Part shown: in pieces, positions 39,049-49,831 of the stretch
Layout of the letters: every line of letters starts with the position of its first letter
Numbering within the stretch: the first letter of the stretch is position 1
NCBI RefSeq assembly: GCF_014534645.1
Contig: NZ_JACVQF010000220.1
Coordinates: 124,001-188,000 of the forward strand
Length of the DNA: 64,000 nucleotides
Direction of reading: 5' to 3'
Source: Streptomyces griseicoloratus
Lineage (GTDB): Bacteria; Actinomycetota; Actinomycetes; Streptomycetales; Streptomycetaceae
Position numbers and translations under genes: made by a program
The notes under the pieces: model-generated
The model's input: only the letters and a program-made list of their open reading frames with translations
The model's database searches: none
What the model was told of the DNA's origin: nothing

Positions 39049-39768
39049 TCACTTCACGAGCTGTCCCGCGATCTCCCGCAGCGCCCCGGCAGCGCGCCGC
39101 TGGAGGCCCGGCCCGAACGTGATCCGGGTGGCCCCGAGTTCGCCGAGTTCGGCGGGCGAGGGGCCGACCCCGGGCGTGGCCACCACGTTGACCGGCCCCT
39201 GGATCCCCGCCCGCAGCAGCGGCAGGACGGAGTGCGGGGCGGCGATCGGATACACGCAGTCGGCGCCCGCGGCGACGTAGAGCGCTGCCCGCTCGATGGC
39301 CCGGTCCGGATCGTCGATCCCGCGGACGAACGTGTCGACGCGGGCGTTGACGAAGAGCCGTTCCGCGGCCTCGGAGCGCACCTCGGCCAGCCACTCGGCG
39401 TGCTCCTGCGGGTCCTTGAGCTCCCCGCGCACGGAGTCCTCCAGGTTGCAGCCCACGGCTCCCGCCTCCAGCAGCCGCTCCACCAGCTCCTTCGGCGCGA
39501 GCCCGTACCCGTCCTCCACGTCCGCCGACACCGGTACGTCCACCGACCGGGTGATCCGGGCGACCGCCGCGAACATCTCGTCCGCGGGGGTCTGCCCGTC
39601 CTCGTACCCGAGGGAGGCGGCGACCCCGGCGCTGGGCGTCGCCAGCGCCGGGAACCCGGCCTCGGCGAACACGCGGGCGCTCGCCGCGTCCCAGGGGCCG
39701 GGCAGGACCAGGGGGTCGTCCGGGGCACGGCCGTGGTGGAGGGCGCGGAAGACGTCCGCATGGCTCAT
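39049..39768 (-). CDS. Isocitrate lyase/PEP mutase family protein
   Basis: A 239-residue TIM-barrel enzyme of the isocitrate lyase/phosphoenolpyruvate mutase superfamily. It contains PGPWDAASARVFAEAGFPALATPSAG, a metal-binding DVEDGYG, and GCNLEDSV, with ARVDTFVRG later. The usual lyase motif KRCGH is absent, so it is probably a carboxyphosphonoenolpyruvate mutase-like or other C-C lyase; substrate unknown. ATG 39768 has GGGAGG nine bases upstream and overlaps the stop of the AhpD-like gene (ATGA). Last of a three-gene leftward operon. Confidence 0.85.
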   Translation of the reverse strand: MSHADVFRALHHGRAPDDPLVLPGPWDAASARVFAEAGFPALATPSAGVAASLGYEDGQTPADEMFAAVARITRSVDVPVSADVEDGYGLAPKELVERLLEAGAVGCNLEDSVRGELKDPQEHAEWLAEVRSEAAERLFVNARVDTFVRGIDDPDRAIERAALYVAAGADCVYPIAAPHSVLPLLRAGIQGPVNVVATPGVGPSPAELGELGATRITFGPGLQRRAAGALREIAGQLVK

Positions 39769-40211
39769 GGTGCATAACCTCCCGGCGGAATGCGGCGGCT
39801 GACCATCACACGGTTCCAGCCGTTGATCACGGCGACCAGCCCTGTGAGGTGCGCCAGTTCCGCGTCGGTGAAACGGGCGGCGGCCCGCTCGTACACCTCG
39901 TCGGGCACGAAACCGTCCGTGAGGACCGTCACCGCCTCCGTCAGCGCGAGCGCGGCCCGCTCCCGCTCGTCGAAGACGTCCCCGGCCTCCTCCCACGCTT
40001 CGAGAAGATCGAGTTGCTTCTCGCTCACACCGCTCTTGCGGGCGATGGTGAGGTGCATGTCCAGGCAGAAGGCGCAGTGGTTGATCTGCGAGGCGCGGAT
40101 CATCACCAGCTCGGCGAGCGCCGGGTCGCCGAGCCCCTTCTTCGCGGCCGCGCTCAGCGCGGACATGGCCTGGGCGACCTCCCGGTCGAGCAGCGTCGTA
40201 CGAGCCGTCAC
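39765..40211 (-). CDS. AhpD-like / carboxymuconolactone decarboxylase family protein (second copy)
   Basis: A 148-residue all-helical protein with the AhpD-type redox motif HCAFCLDMH (CxxC plus His), typical of small alkylhydroperoxidases. It shares ~50% of its residues by eye with the neighbour at 40208-40714 (e.g. TDGFVPDEVYE, INGWNR versus INAWNR). GTG 40211 overlaps that gene's stop by four bases, so both are translated together, possibly as a hetero-oligomer. Reaction unknown; peroxide reduction is the family default. Confidence 0.87.
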   Translation of the reverse strand: MTARTTLLDREVAQAMSALSAAAKKGLGDPALAELVMIRASQINHCAFCLDMHLTIARKSGVSEKQLDLLEAWEEAGDVFDERERAALALTEAVTVLTDGFVPDEVYERAAARFTDAELAHLTGLVAVINGWNRVMVSRRIPPGGYAP

Positions 40212-40714
40212 GCGTGCTGTCCCGGCTGGTAGTGCCCCGGCGTCATCCGGCACGTCACGCCGAACCGGTTCCAGGCGTTGATCACCGCGATCGCGGAGAT
40301 CAGCTGTGCCAGCTCGGCCTCCTCGAAGTGCTTCGCGGCCTTCTCGTACACCTCGTCCGGCACGAACCCGTCCGTCAGGACGGTCACCGCCTCGGTCAGC
40401 TCCAGGGCGGCGAGTTCCTTCTCGGTGTAGTAGTGCCGCGACTCCTCCCACGCGTTCAGCAGGATGATCCGCTCGACGCTCTCGCCGGCCGCGAGCGCGT
40501 CCTTGGTGTGCATGTCGATGCACAGGGCGCAGTGGTTGATCTGCGAGGCGCGGATCTTCACCAGTTCGTAGAGCTTCGGGTCCAGACCCTGCCGGGCAGC
40601 GGTGTCGAGCTTGATCATCGCCTTGTAGACCGCCGGGGCGTGCTCGGCCCAGCGCAGGCGGACGGGCAGCTCGGAGGCGTATGCGGTGGACGTGTCCTCG
40701 GTGTAAGTCGTCAT
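40208..40714 (-). CDS. AhpD-like / carboxymuconolactone decarboxylase family protein (first copy)
   Basis: A 168-residue relative of AhpD with the motif HCALCIDMH. It opens MTTYTEDTSTAYASEL and starts at ATG 40714, 46 bp from the divergent MocR start; the ribosome site is weak (GTCGAGGC). It heads an operon with the second copy and the PEP-mutase-like gene. Regulation by the divergent MocR protein is likely from position. Confidence 0.87.
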   Translation of the reverse strand: MTTYTEDTSTAYASELPVRLRWAEHAPAVYKAMIKLDTAARQGLDPKLYELVKIRASQINHCALCIDMHTKDALAAGESVERIILLNAWEESRHYYTEKELAALELTEAVTVLTDGFVPDEVYEKAAKHFEEAELAQLISAIAVINAWNRFGVTCRMTPGHYQPGQHA

Positions 40715-40760
40715 GCCTCGACCCTAGGGAGGAAGCAGCCCAGGAGTATGGTCCACTTCC

Positions 40761-42146
40761 ATGGCAGAACAGTGGGCCACCTTGGGCGTCGACCTGCACC
40801 TGGAACCGACCGGTCCGGGGCTGCGCCGCGGGCTGACCGACGCGCTGCGCGAAGCCGTCCGCACCGGCCGGCTCGCGCCCGGCACGCGGCTGCCGTCCTC
40901 CCGCTCCCTCGCCGCCGACCTCGGCATCGCCCGCAACACCGTCGCCGACGCCTACGCCGACCTCGTCGCCGAGGGCTGGCTCACCGCTCGGCAGGGTTCC
41001 GGCACCCGGGTGGGCGATCGCACGGTCGTCCCGCCGGCCGGCTCGGCGCACCGCCGCCGTGAGCCGGCCCGACCCGCCCACGACCTGCGCCCCGGCACCC
41101 CCGACCTCGCCTCCTTCCCGCGCGCGGAGTGGCTGAAGGCCACCCGCCGTGCCCTCACCACCGCCCCGAACGACGCCCTCGGCTACGGCGACCCCCGCGG
41201 CCGCCCCGAGCTGCGCTCCGCGCTCGCCGGCTACCTCGCCCGGGCCCGCGGCGTCCGCGCCGACCCGCAGCGCATCCTGGTCTGCGGCGGGTTCGCGCAC
41301 GGTCTGACGGTGCTCGGCGCGGTGCTGCGCGCCCGCGGCGTGCGCACCGTCGCCGTCGAGTCCTACGGCCTCGGCGTGCACCGCGACCTGCTGACCGCGG
41401 CCGGCCTGCGCACCGTCCCGCTGCCCTTCGACGAACGGGGCACCGACCCCGGACCGCTGAAGGACGAGGGCGCCGTGCTGCTCACCCCCGCCCACCAGTT
41501 CCCGATGGGCGCGCCCCTGCACCCCGACCGCAGGGCGGCCGTCGTGGACTGGGCCCGGCGCACCGGCGGCCTGGTCCTGGAGGACGACTACGACGGGGAG
41601 TTCCGCTACGACCGCCAGCCCGTCGGCGCCCTCCAGGGCCTGGACCCCGACCACGTGGTCTACCTGGGCACCGCCAGCAAGTCCCTGGCGCCCGGCCTCC
41701 GGCTGGCCTGGGCGGTGCTGCCGCCGGGCCTCGCCGACGAACTCACCGCGGCCAGGGGCGGCCTCGACACCTGCGGGGTGCTGGACCAGCTCACCCTGGC
41801 CGAGTTCCTCACCTCCGGCGCCTACGACCGGCACGTGCGCTCCGCCCGCCTGCGCTACCGCCGCCGCCGCGACGCCCTGGTCGCGGCGCTCGCCGAACGC
41901 GCCCCCGAGGTCCGGGCCACCGGCATCGCCGCCGGTCTGCACGCCGTCCTGCGGCTGCCGCCCGGCACCGAGGCGTCGGTGGTCCGCTCGGCCGCCTGGC
42001 AGGGCCTGGGCCTGTACGGACTGTCCTTCTTCCGCCACCCGGAAGCGGTGACGGAACCGCTGGACGCCGTGGTCGTCGGCTACGGCACCCCGCCCGACCA
42101 CGCCTGGGCGGGGGCGCTGGACGCGCTGTGCCGTGCGCTGCCGTAG
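40761..42146 (+). CDS. MocR-family transcription regulator (GntR-aminotransferase)
   Basis: A 461-residue MocR protein: N-terminal GntR winged helix (~12-80; TRLPSSRSLAADLGIARNTVADAYADLVAEGWL) and C-terminal type-I aminotransferase-like domain (~95-455). LEDDYDGEF and the PLP-lysine segment YLGTASKSLAPGLRLAW are present, so PLP binding is expected. MocR proteins sense PLP or amino compounds and often control a divergent operon, here the AhpD pair. ATG 40761 has CAGGAG 13 bases upstream. ATGG and CCAT at 40749-40763 form a small inverted repeat in the 46-bp gap. Confidence 0.9.
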   Translation: MAEQWATLGVDLHLEPTGPGLRRGLTDALREAVRTGRLAPGTRLPSSRSLAADLGIARNTVADAYADLVAEGWLTARQGSGTRVGDRTVVPPAGSAHRRREPARPAHDLRPGTPDLASFPRAEWLKATRRALTTAPNDALGYGDPRGRPELRSALAGYLARARGVRADPQRILVCGGFAHGLTVLGAVLRARGVRTVAVESYGLGVHRDLLTAAGLRTVPLPFDERGTDPGPLKDEGAVLLTPAHQFPMGAPLHPDRRAAVVDWARRTGGLVLEDDYDGEFRYDRQPVGALQGLDPDHVVYLGTASKSLAPGLRLAWAVLPPGLADELTAARGGLDTCGVLDQLTLAEFLTSGAYDRHVRSARLRYRRRRDALVAALAERAPEVRATGIAAGLHAVLRLPPGTEASVVRSAAWQGLGLYGLSFFRHPEAVTEPLDAVVVGYGTPPDHAWAGALDALCRALP

Positions 42147-42224
42147 AGTCCAGGCCCGGCGGCGGCCATACACTCGATCGGCCCAACTGTCGTACACCTG
42201 CACGGACAACGGGGAGACAAGGAC

Positions 42225-42578
42225 ATGGCAGAGACCCGGCGACGGCTGCGGTCGAGCACCGTGGTGCTCGGCGGCATGGGGGTCCTCGCGGCGGCCCTGA
42301 GCGCGTGCGGCTCGGACCCGGACCGCCGCTGCGTGGACCGCGACAGCTACGACTACCTCAACGGGTACAAGATCGTCGCCGACAAGAACTGCAAGTCGTC
42401 GGGCTCCTCCTCCGGCAAGGGACGCAAGACCGGCGCCGCGAAGCGGGTGACGAACGCCGACTGGTACTACGACGCCGAGGTCACCGGCGGCTGGGCCGAC
42501 TACGGCACCTTCAGCCGTGACGAGGCCGTCGACCGCGGCGGCTTCGGCTGCTCCGGCTCCGGCAGCGGCGGCGGCTGA
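42225..42578 (+). CDS. Small lipoprotein, YgiB/DUF1190-like, partner of the ATP-grasp ligase
   Basis: A 117-residue protein. A signal peptide ends in LSAC (Cys27), a likely lipobox. The mature part is short, with three further cysteines, a Ser/Gly/Lys-rich middle and the C-terminal motif RGGFG followed by CSGSGSGGG. The RGGFG tail recalls E. coli YgiB (DUF1190), whose gene also precedes a glutathionylspermidine-synthase-like gene. It starts at ATG 42225 after GGGGAGACAAGG and stops four bases before the ligase start. It may be the ligase substrate at the cell surface precursor stage; this is inference. Confidence 0.75.
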   Translation: MAETRRRLRSSTVVLGGMGVLAAALSACGSDPDRRCVDRDSYDYLNGYKIVADKNCKSSGSSSGKGRKTGAAKRVTNADWYYDAEVTGGWADYGTFSRDEAVDRGGFGCSGSGSGGG

Positions 42579-42581
42579 GCC

Positions 42582-43766
42582 GTGGAGCGCCGTACCATCG
42601 ACCCCCGCCCCGGCTGGCAGCAGACCGTCGAGGAACAGGGGTGCATCTACCCCCTGACCCGCTACCCCGACGACTCCCTGCGCCCCTACTGGGACGAGAG
42701 CGCCTACTACGTCTTCAGCCTGGAGGAGGTCGAGGCGCTGGAGGAGGTCGTCGAGGAACTCCACCGCATGTGCCTGGCCGCTGCCGAGCACATCGTCACC
42801 GCCGACCGCTTCGCCGACCTCGGTATCACCGACCCGCGCGTGGCCCGCGCGGTCGCCGAGGCATGGCACCGCCGCGCCGAACTGCCCTCCGTCTACGCCC
42901 GCTTCGACCTGCGCTACGACGGCACCGGCCCGGCCAAGCTCCTGGAGTACAACGCCGACACCCCCACCTCCCTCGTGGAGGCCGCCTCCCCGCAGTGGTT
43001 CTGGATGGAGGAGCGCTTCCCCGGCGCCGACCAGTGGAACTCCCTCCACGAGCGCCTGATCGACGCCTGGAAGAAGCAGGCCGCCCTGCTCCCGCCCGGC
43101 AGCCCCCTGTACTTCGCACACTCCTCCGCCGACGAACTCGGCGAGGACCTGATGACGGTCGCCTATCTCAAGGAGACCGCCGAACAGGCCGGCCTCGACA
43201 CCGACTGGATCTCCATGGAGGAGATCGGCTGGGACCGCCTGTCCGGCCGCTTCGTCGACAACAAGCTCCGCTTCATCCGCAGCATCTTCAAGCTCTACCC
43301 CTGGGAATGGCTCACCACCGACCGCTTCGCCGGCCACGTCCTGGACACCCTCGACAACGGCGGCGGCACCGGCAGCACCCTGTGGATCGAGCCCGCCTGG
43401 AAGATGCTGCTCAGCAACAAGGCCCTGCTGGCCATCCTCTGGGAGCTGTACCCCGGCCACCCCAACCTCCTCCCCGCCCACCTGGACGGCCCACGGGAGC
43501 TGGCGCACACCACCGGCTACGTCGCCAAGCCGCTGCTGGGCCGCGAGGGCGCGGGCGTCACGGTCCACCGCCCCGGCACCGAGGCGGTCACCCGCACCGA
43601 GCCCTGCTGCTACCAGGAACTGGCCCCGCTGCCCGACTTCGACGGCAACCGGGTGGTCCTGGGCGCCTGGGTGGTGGAGAACGAGTCGGCGGGACTGGGC
43701 ATCCGGGAGTCCAAGGGCCTGATCACGGACGAGTACGCCCGCTTCCTGCCGCACGTGATCCTGTGA
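42582..43766 (+). CDS. Glutathionylspermidine synthase-type ATP-grasp ligase (YgiC/YjfC-like)
   Basis: A 394-residue ATP-grasp enzyme lacking the amidase domain of E. coli Gss. Recognisable parts: [81 protein letters not shown] (ATP-binding Lys/Glu) and a final [20 protein letters not shown]. Such stand-alone ligases form amide bonds; Streptomyces lacks glutathione, so the substrate is probably a peptide or protein. GTG 42582 follows the small lipoprotein gene almost directly, suggesting a ligase-target pair. Confidence 0.88.
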   Translation: MERRTIDPRPGWQQTVEEQGCIYPLTRYPDDSLRPYWDESAYYVFSLEEVEALEEVVEELHRMCLAAAEHIVTADRFADLGITDPRVARAVAEAWHRRAELPSVYARFDLRYDGTGPAKLLEYNADTPTSLVEAASPQWFWMEERFPGADQWNSLHERLIDAWKKQAALLPPGSPLYFAHSSADELGEDLMTVAYLKETAEQAGLDTDWISMEEIGWDRLSGRFVDNKLRFIRSIFKLYPWEWLTTDRFAGHVLDTLDNGGGTGSTLWIEPAWKMLLSNKALLAILWELYPGHPNLLPAHLDGPRELAHTTGYVAKPLLGREGAGVTVHRPGTEAVTRTEPCCYQELAPLPDFDGNRVVLGAWVVENESAGLGIRESKGLITDEYARFLPHVIL

Positions 43767-43837
43767 CGCCCCCGTAGGGGACACCGCCGCCCGCATGGTG
43801 GACGCCGGACCACGGCACTCCGTGCCGCCCGGTAGGC

Positions 43838-43960
43838 TGCTCACGGGCCGTGACTGGCGCGCTGGGATGGGACCAACCATCGGGAAGCGGCCCCCGGACC
43901 CGTCGGGTCCGGCACATGTGCCGTGCGCCTGGGCCTTGGGCCCTGTCGTCACGTCAGGGC
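43838..43960 (+). ncRNA. ZTP (pfl) riboswitch upstream of glyA
   Basis: The conserved words of the pfl/ZTP aptamer occur in order: GTGACTGGCG (43850-43859), AACCATCGGGAAGCG (43875-43889), a variable hairpin CCGGACCC/GGGTCCGG (43894-43912) and GCGCCTGGGC (43925-43934). The element senses ZTP/ZMP, a signal of low 10-formyl-THF, and switches on one-carbon genes. Downstream, GGCCCTG (43938-43944) and CAGGGCC (43955-43961) form a hairpin 26 nt before the GGAGG ribosome site, a candidate expression platform. ZTP riboswitches before glyA are well known in actinobacteria. Confidence 0.9.
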
Positions 43961-43997
43961 CTACCGTGAACGCTGAACGCAACGTCCGGAGGTCCCC

Positions 43998-45446
43998 ATG
44001 TCAGCCGAGCCCCTCTCCACCGCTTCCACCGCCTACCGCGCCGCCCTCGACGTGATCCGTTCCGTCGAGCCGCGCGTCGCCGACGCCATCGGCCAGGAGG
44101 TCGCCGACCAGCGCGAGATGCTCAAGCTGATCGCCTCCGAGAACTACGCCTCCCCGGCGACCCTCCTCGCGATGGGCAACTGGTTCAGCGACAAGTACGC
44201 CGAGGGCACCGTCGGCCGCCGCTTCTACGCCGGCTGCCGCAACGTCGACACCGTCGAGTCCCTGGCCGCCGAGCACGCACGTGAGCTCTTCGGCGCCCGC
44301 CACGCCTACGTCCAGCCGCACTCCGGCATCGACGCCAACCTCGTCGCCTTCTGGGCCGTCCTCGCCGACCGTGTCGAGGCGCCCTTCCTGGAGAAGACCG
44401 GCGTCCGCCAGATCAACGACCTCTCCGACGCCGACTGGGCCGAGCTGCGCCAGGCCTTCGGCAACCAGCGCATGCTCGGCATGTCCCTGGACGCCGGCGG
44501 CCACCTCACCCACGGCTTCCGCCCGAACATCTCCGGCAAGATGTTCGACCAGCGCTCCTACGGCACCGACCCCGCCACCGGCCTGATCGACTACGAGGCC
44601 CTGCGCGCCCAGGCCCGCGAGTTCAAGCCGCTGATCATCGTCGCCGGCTACTCCGCCTACCCCCGTCTGGTGAACTTCCGGATCATGCGCGAGATCGCCG
44701 ACGAGGTCGGCGCCACGCTCATGGTCGACATGGCGCACTTCGCCGGTCTCGTCGCCGGCAAGGTCCTCACCGGCGACTTCGACCCGGTCCCGCACGCCCA
44801 GATCGTCACCACCACCACCCACAAGTCGCTGCGCGGCCCGCGCGGCGGCATGGTCCTGTGCGACGACTCCCTCAAGGACCAGGTGGACCGCGGCTGCCCG
44901 ATGGTCCTCGGCGGCCCGCTCCCGCACGTCATGGCCGCCAAGGCGGTCGCCCTGGCCGAGGCACGCCAGCCCTCCTTCCGCGACTACGCCCAGCGCATCG
45001 TGGACAACTCCCGCGCCCTCGCCGGGGGCCTGATGCGCCGGGGCGCGACCCTCGTCACCGGCGGCACCGACAACCACCTCAACCTGATCGACGTCGCCAC
45101 CTCCTACGGCCTCACCGGCCGCCAGGCCGAGGCCGCTCTGCTGGAGTCCGGCATCGTCACCAACCGCAACGCCATCCCGGCCGACCCGAACGGCGCCTGG
45201 TACACCTCCGGCATCCGCATCGGCACCCCCGCCCTGACCACCCGCGGGCTGGGCACGGCCGAGATGGACGAGGTCGCCGGCCTCATCGACCGCGTCCTGA
45301 CCACCACCGAGCCGGGCACCACCAGCAAGGGCACCCCCTCCAAGGCCCAGCACGTCCTCGACCCCAAGGTCGCGGACGAGATCTCCCGCCGCGCCACCGA
45401 CCTCGTGGCCGGCTTCCCCCTCTACCCGGAGATCGACCTCGGCTGA
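43998..45446 (+). CDS. glyA: Serine hydroxymethyltransferase
   Basis: A 482-residue PLP enzyme converting serine and THF to glycine and methylene-THF. It has [26 protein letters not shown], the PLP-lysine segment [15 protein letters not shown] and [14 protein letters not shown]. It is ~60 residues longer than E. coli GlyA because of a segment around 125-190 ([20 protein letters not shown]), a form I recall in actinobacteria. CCGGAGG lies 6-7 bases before ATG 43998. It is under the ZTP riboswitch, linking one-carbon supply to the purine genes elsewhere in the window. Confidence 0.96.
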   Translation: MSAEPLSTASTAYRAALDVIRSVEPRVADAIGQEVADQREMLKLIASENYASPATLLAMGNWFSDKYAEGTVGRRFYAGCRNVDTVESLAAEHARELFGARHAYVQPHSGIDANLVAFWAVLADRVEAPFLEKTGVRQINDLSDADWAELRQAFGNQRMLGMSLDAGGHLTHGFRPNISGKMFDQRSYGTDPATGLIDYEALRAQAREFKPLIIVAGYSAYPRLVNFRIMREIADEVGATLMVDMAHFAGLVAGKVLTGDFDPVPHAQIVTTTTHKSLRGPRGGMVLCDDSLKDQVDRGCPMVLGGPLPHVMAAKAVALAEARQPSFRDYAQRIVDNSRALAGGLMRRGATLVTGGTDNHLNLIDVATSYGLTGRQAEAALLESGIVTNRNAIPADPNGAWYTSGIRIGTPALTTRGLGTAEMDEVAGLIDRVLTTTEPGTTSKGTPSKAQHVLDPKVADEISRRATDLVAGFPLYPEIDLG

Positions 45447-45485
45447 CCCGGGCCGCGGACGCTCCGCCGGCCCGCCCGGCGGCGC

Positions 45486-46202
45486 TCAAAGATCGATCAG
45501 CTCCTGACGTGGCTCCTCCCGCGGCGGCCCGGCCTCACGCCGGACCGCCGCGCGGCGTATCAGCAGCGTGCCGCCGACCCCGGCGGCCAGGCCGCCGGCC
45601 GCCCACCAGAAGCCGTCCGCTCCCGGCCGCCCCCCGGAGCCGCGCCCGGCCTCCGCGGACCGGGACCGCGAACCGTCGCCGCCCTTGGAGGCGGCAGCGA
45701 ACGGCCCCACCCACGCCGACCGCTCATAGGCCCAGCGCGGCGCACGGTGCCAGCGGATGTCGTCGTCCTCCACGTCCGGCGCCGGGTCCGTGCGCACCCA
45801 CGGTGTGCCGTCCTCGGCCACGAACAGCTGGTCCACCCGCCGAAGAGCGACATCGCCCCCCGGCGGCCGCCGCGTCGACGGCCAGCCCCCGACGCCGGTC
45901 AGCCCCCAGACCACCGTCATCCGCACGGGCGGATGGTCGCCCTTCACCCATGCCCTCGGCACGGGCTCCGTCCCGTTGAACGCCGGCTGCAGCAGCTGCC
46001 ACAGAAGGGCGAACTCCGCCTGCCCCGAGGACACCGCCGTGGGCCCGCCGGCCGCGGTGAGGACCACGGCCAGATCCGGCGCGTCACGGGCCGGCCGGGC
46101 GTCGTCGGCCCCCGCCTGCGACACCCCGCACAGGACCACCGCCGCCGTCACCGGCAGAACCACGACCAGGCCCGCCCTCGCCCGTCCGCCCCTGCGTGCC
46201 AT
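45486..46202 (-). CDS. Secreted/membrane-anchored protein, paralog of the neighbour
   Basis: A 238-residue protein: signal peptide (MARRGGRARAGLVVVLPVTAAVVLCG ... ADA), an outer domain (e.g. VVWGLTGVGGWPSTRR, RVDQLFVAEDGTPWVRTDP), a low-complexity Ser/Arg/Gly linker, a C-terminal membrane helix (FWWAAGGLAAGVGGTLLI) and a basic tail ending RQELIDL. Layout and tail (RQELIDL versus RQQLFDA) show it is a paralog of 46249-46974. ATG 46202 is preceded by a G-run. It is second in the operon driven by the ECF-type promoter at 47030-47061. Function unknown. Confidence 0.75.
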   Translation of the reverse strand: MARRGGRARAGLVVVLPVTAAVVLCGVSQAGADDARPARDAPDLAVVLTAAGGPTAVSSGQAEFALLWQLLQPAFNGTEPVPRAWVKGDHPPVRMTVVWGLTGVGGWPSTRRPPGGDVALRRVDQLFVAEDGTPWVRTDPAPDVEDDDIRWHRAPRWAYERSAWVGPFAAASKGGDGSRSRSAEAGRGSGGRPGADGFWWAAGGLAAGVGGTLLIRRAAVRREAGPPREEPRQELIDL

Positions 46203-46248
46203 GAGCCCCCCACGTCTCCCGCCGTATCCCGTGCGCTGCCCCGGTGCC

Positions 46249-46974
46249 TCACGCGTCGAACAGCTGCTGCCGAGGCTCCGCCCTGCGCCGGCGGAGCTCC
46301 CCCGGTATCCGCGAGACCCATGGCCGCAGCACCAGCGCCAGCACCGCACCGGCCGCCGCGCCCGGCACCGCCCACCACCAGTCCGTACCGTCGTCCGTCA
46401 CCGCGGCCGTCCGTGCGGCAGGTGTCTGCGGTGCCACGGCTGCCGTGCTCCCGTCCGCCCGGGACCCGCCCGTCTCCTGTGGCGCCGGGACGACGCCGGA
46501 GGAGCCGTCGACCCATGCCCTGCCCGTCAGGCCCAGCTCCTTCAGCAGGGCACGGAGGCGGTCCGGCTGCTCGGCGCGGTGCCAGTGGCCCCGCATCGAG
46601 CCGGGCACGTCCGTCGACGTGTGTATCCAGACCGGCCCGCCGTCGAGCGCCGGATAGACCTGGTCGACCCGCCAGGGCGTCACGTCGTGCACCATCCATG
46701 TCACGTTGATCAGCAAGGCGGACTGCAGATCGGCCTCGGGGGCCTTGGTTCGGCTGCCCTCGCCCGCCGGGCCCAGCAACCGCTCCAACTCCCCGTACTC
46801 CCTGTCCGCGTGGGACAGCGACGCCGTCTCCCCGCTCGCCCGCGAGACCAGCAGCACGCTCGTCGGCCCCCCGGCCGAGGCGGACGACGCGCCCCACATC
46901 ATCAGGGTCAGCACTGCCGCCAACGCTCCCGCCAGAGCCGTCAGTCCACGGGCCTTCACCCACCACCTGCGCAT
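46249..46974 (-). CDS. Secreted/membrane-anchored protein of an ECF sigma locus
   Basis: A 241-residue protein with a signal peptide (MRRWWVKARGLTALAGALAAVL ... ASA), an outer domain containing NVTWMVHDVTPWRVDQVYPALDGGPVWIHT, a linker, and a C-terminal helix (WWWAVPGAAAGAVLALVL) with a basic cytosolic tail. The VDQ(L/V)-x8-10-G-x-x-W core is shared with the next gene. ATG 46974 is chosen; the ORF extends only to a TTG. The promoter at 47030-47061 is nearly identical to that of the sigma gene, so this is a predicted target of that sigma factor. Function unknown. Confidence 0.75.
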   Translation of the reverse strand: MRRWWVKARGLTALAGALAAVLTLMMWGASSASAGGPTSVLLVSRASGETASLSHADREYGELERLLGPAGEGSRTKAPEADLQSALLINVTWMVHDVTPWRVDQVYPALDGGPVWIHTSTDVPGSMRGHWHRAEQPDRLRALLKELGLTGRAWVDGSSGVVPAPQETGGSRADGSTAAVAPQTPAARTAAVTDDGTDWWWAVPGAAAGAVLALVLRPWVSRIPGELRRRRAEPRQQLFDA

Positions 46975-47029
46975 CCGAACCCCCAACCGCCGAAGCCGGG
47001 CGGCCCGTCCCCGAGCCGCATGTCACTTC

Positions 47030-47061
47030 TGGTACACCGCCCGGCCCGCCCGCGTTCCCAC
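47030..47061 (-). promoter_or_regulatory. ECF-type promoter of the paralogous membrane-protein operon
   Basis: Reading leftward: GTGGGAAC (47061-47054), 16 bases, GTGTACCA (47037-47030). The same two blocks with the same 16-base spacing lie upstream of the sigma gene. GGAAC is a typical ECF -35 core. The predicted transcript starts near 47023, giving a leader of ~49 nt to ATG 46974. Confidence 0.75.
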
Positions 47062-47071
47062 CCCGCACCCA

Positions 47072-47939
47072 CTACTTCCGGGACGGCTCCCGCACCGACT
47101 CCGCGATCTCCTCGGCCCGCGCCTTCGACGCCACCCCCTCCAGCCGCAGCGTCATCTCCCCACCGTCCCGGGTCCACAGCAGCGTCGGACCGGCCGTGCG
47201 CTCCTGGCGCATGAAGCGCTGCCCGTCCGCGTCCACCAGCCAGAAACTCAGCAGGTGCGGCCGCCGGAACCACAGCGCCGGATCCGGGACCCCGCCGGCC
47301 GTGCCGCCACCGCCGAGGTACAGCCACTCCGGCTGCTCGCGCACGGTCTTGGCGAAGCCGATGTCCAGCCGGGCCGGGTACTGGTCCAGCCGGACCGTGC
47401 CGCCCCGCCCGCCCGACACGTCGCGCCAGCACAGACTCACCAGGAACCGCCCGCGCGGCATCCCGGTCACCGAAACCGCGTCCGGCGCGCCCAGCGCCGC
47501 CGGCACCACCGGCTCGAACCCGGCCTGCTGCCCGGCCCGCGCGAGGGAGACCGACCGCCCGCAGCCGGGGACCTCGGCGCCGGGCGACGGCCGCGCCGAC
47601 GGGTCGTACCGCACCTCGACGCCGGCGAAGCCGAACCAGTCCAGCACCACCGCCCGCACGGGGGGCGTGAGCACGAGCACCGTCAGCAGACCGCACAGCG
47701 CGGCCGTCAGCGAACGCCACCGCGCCCGCGCCCAGCGCCGCACCGCCCGCAGCCGCTCCGCCGGCCCCGACGGCGCGGCCACCGGCACCGGCAGGTTCTC
47801 GGCGAGTATCTGTCCCAGCACCCGCTCGACCATCGTCTCCGGCCCCGCGCCGCCGTCGCTCCCCGGCGGATCCAGCGACCGCCCCAGCGCCCGGAGCTCC
47901 TCCGGCAGCCCGCCGTCCCCTCCGGACGCCTCCCGCTCG

Positions 47940-47947
<8 letters not shown>
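47072..47947 (-). CDS. Membrane protein, probable anti-sigma or sigma-locus partner
   Basis: A 291-residue protein with a cytosolic N-terminus (~1-80, acidic then basic RRWARARWR), one membrane helix (SLTAALCGLLTVLVLTPPVRAVV) and an outer domain of ~190 residues with VPGCGRSVSLARAG and LLWTRDGGEMTLRLEG. I start at GTG 47947, eight bases after GGAGG; the longer GTG at 47956 abuts that site. It overlaps the sigma stop by eight bases, so it is coupled to the sigma gene, as anti-sigma factors are. No HxxxCxxC zinc motif is visible. Confidence 0.72.
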
Positions 47948-49657
<1,710 letters not shown>

Positions 49658-49831
49658 CCGCACCACCCCGGCCCCGGGCCGTACGACCGCGCGCGGAGCG
49701 CTGCACATCACTCCGCTTGCGCCTGCCCGCGGCGCGGTCGTGGCCGTACAGTCGATAACCGGGTGGCCGCATCGGCGGCCACCGCCGCTCGCCCGGCGGG
49801 GCGCGGCACGGACAGAAGGACAGGAGACGAC

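Noticed and set aside
39765-43982. Minus-strand open frame of about 1,400 codons
   Set aside because: Only its end (39765-40211) is a real AhpD-like gene; the rest lies antisense to MocR, the lipoprotein and the ATP-grasp gene.
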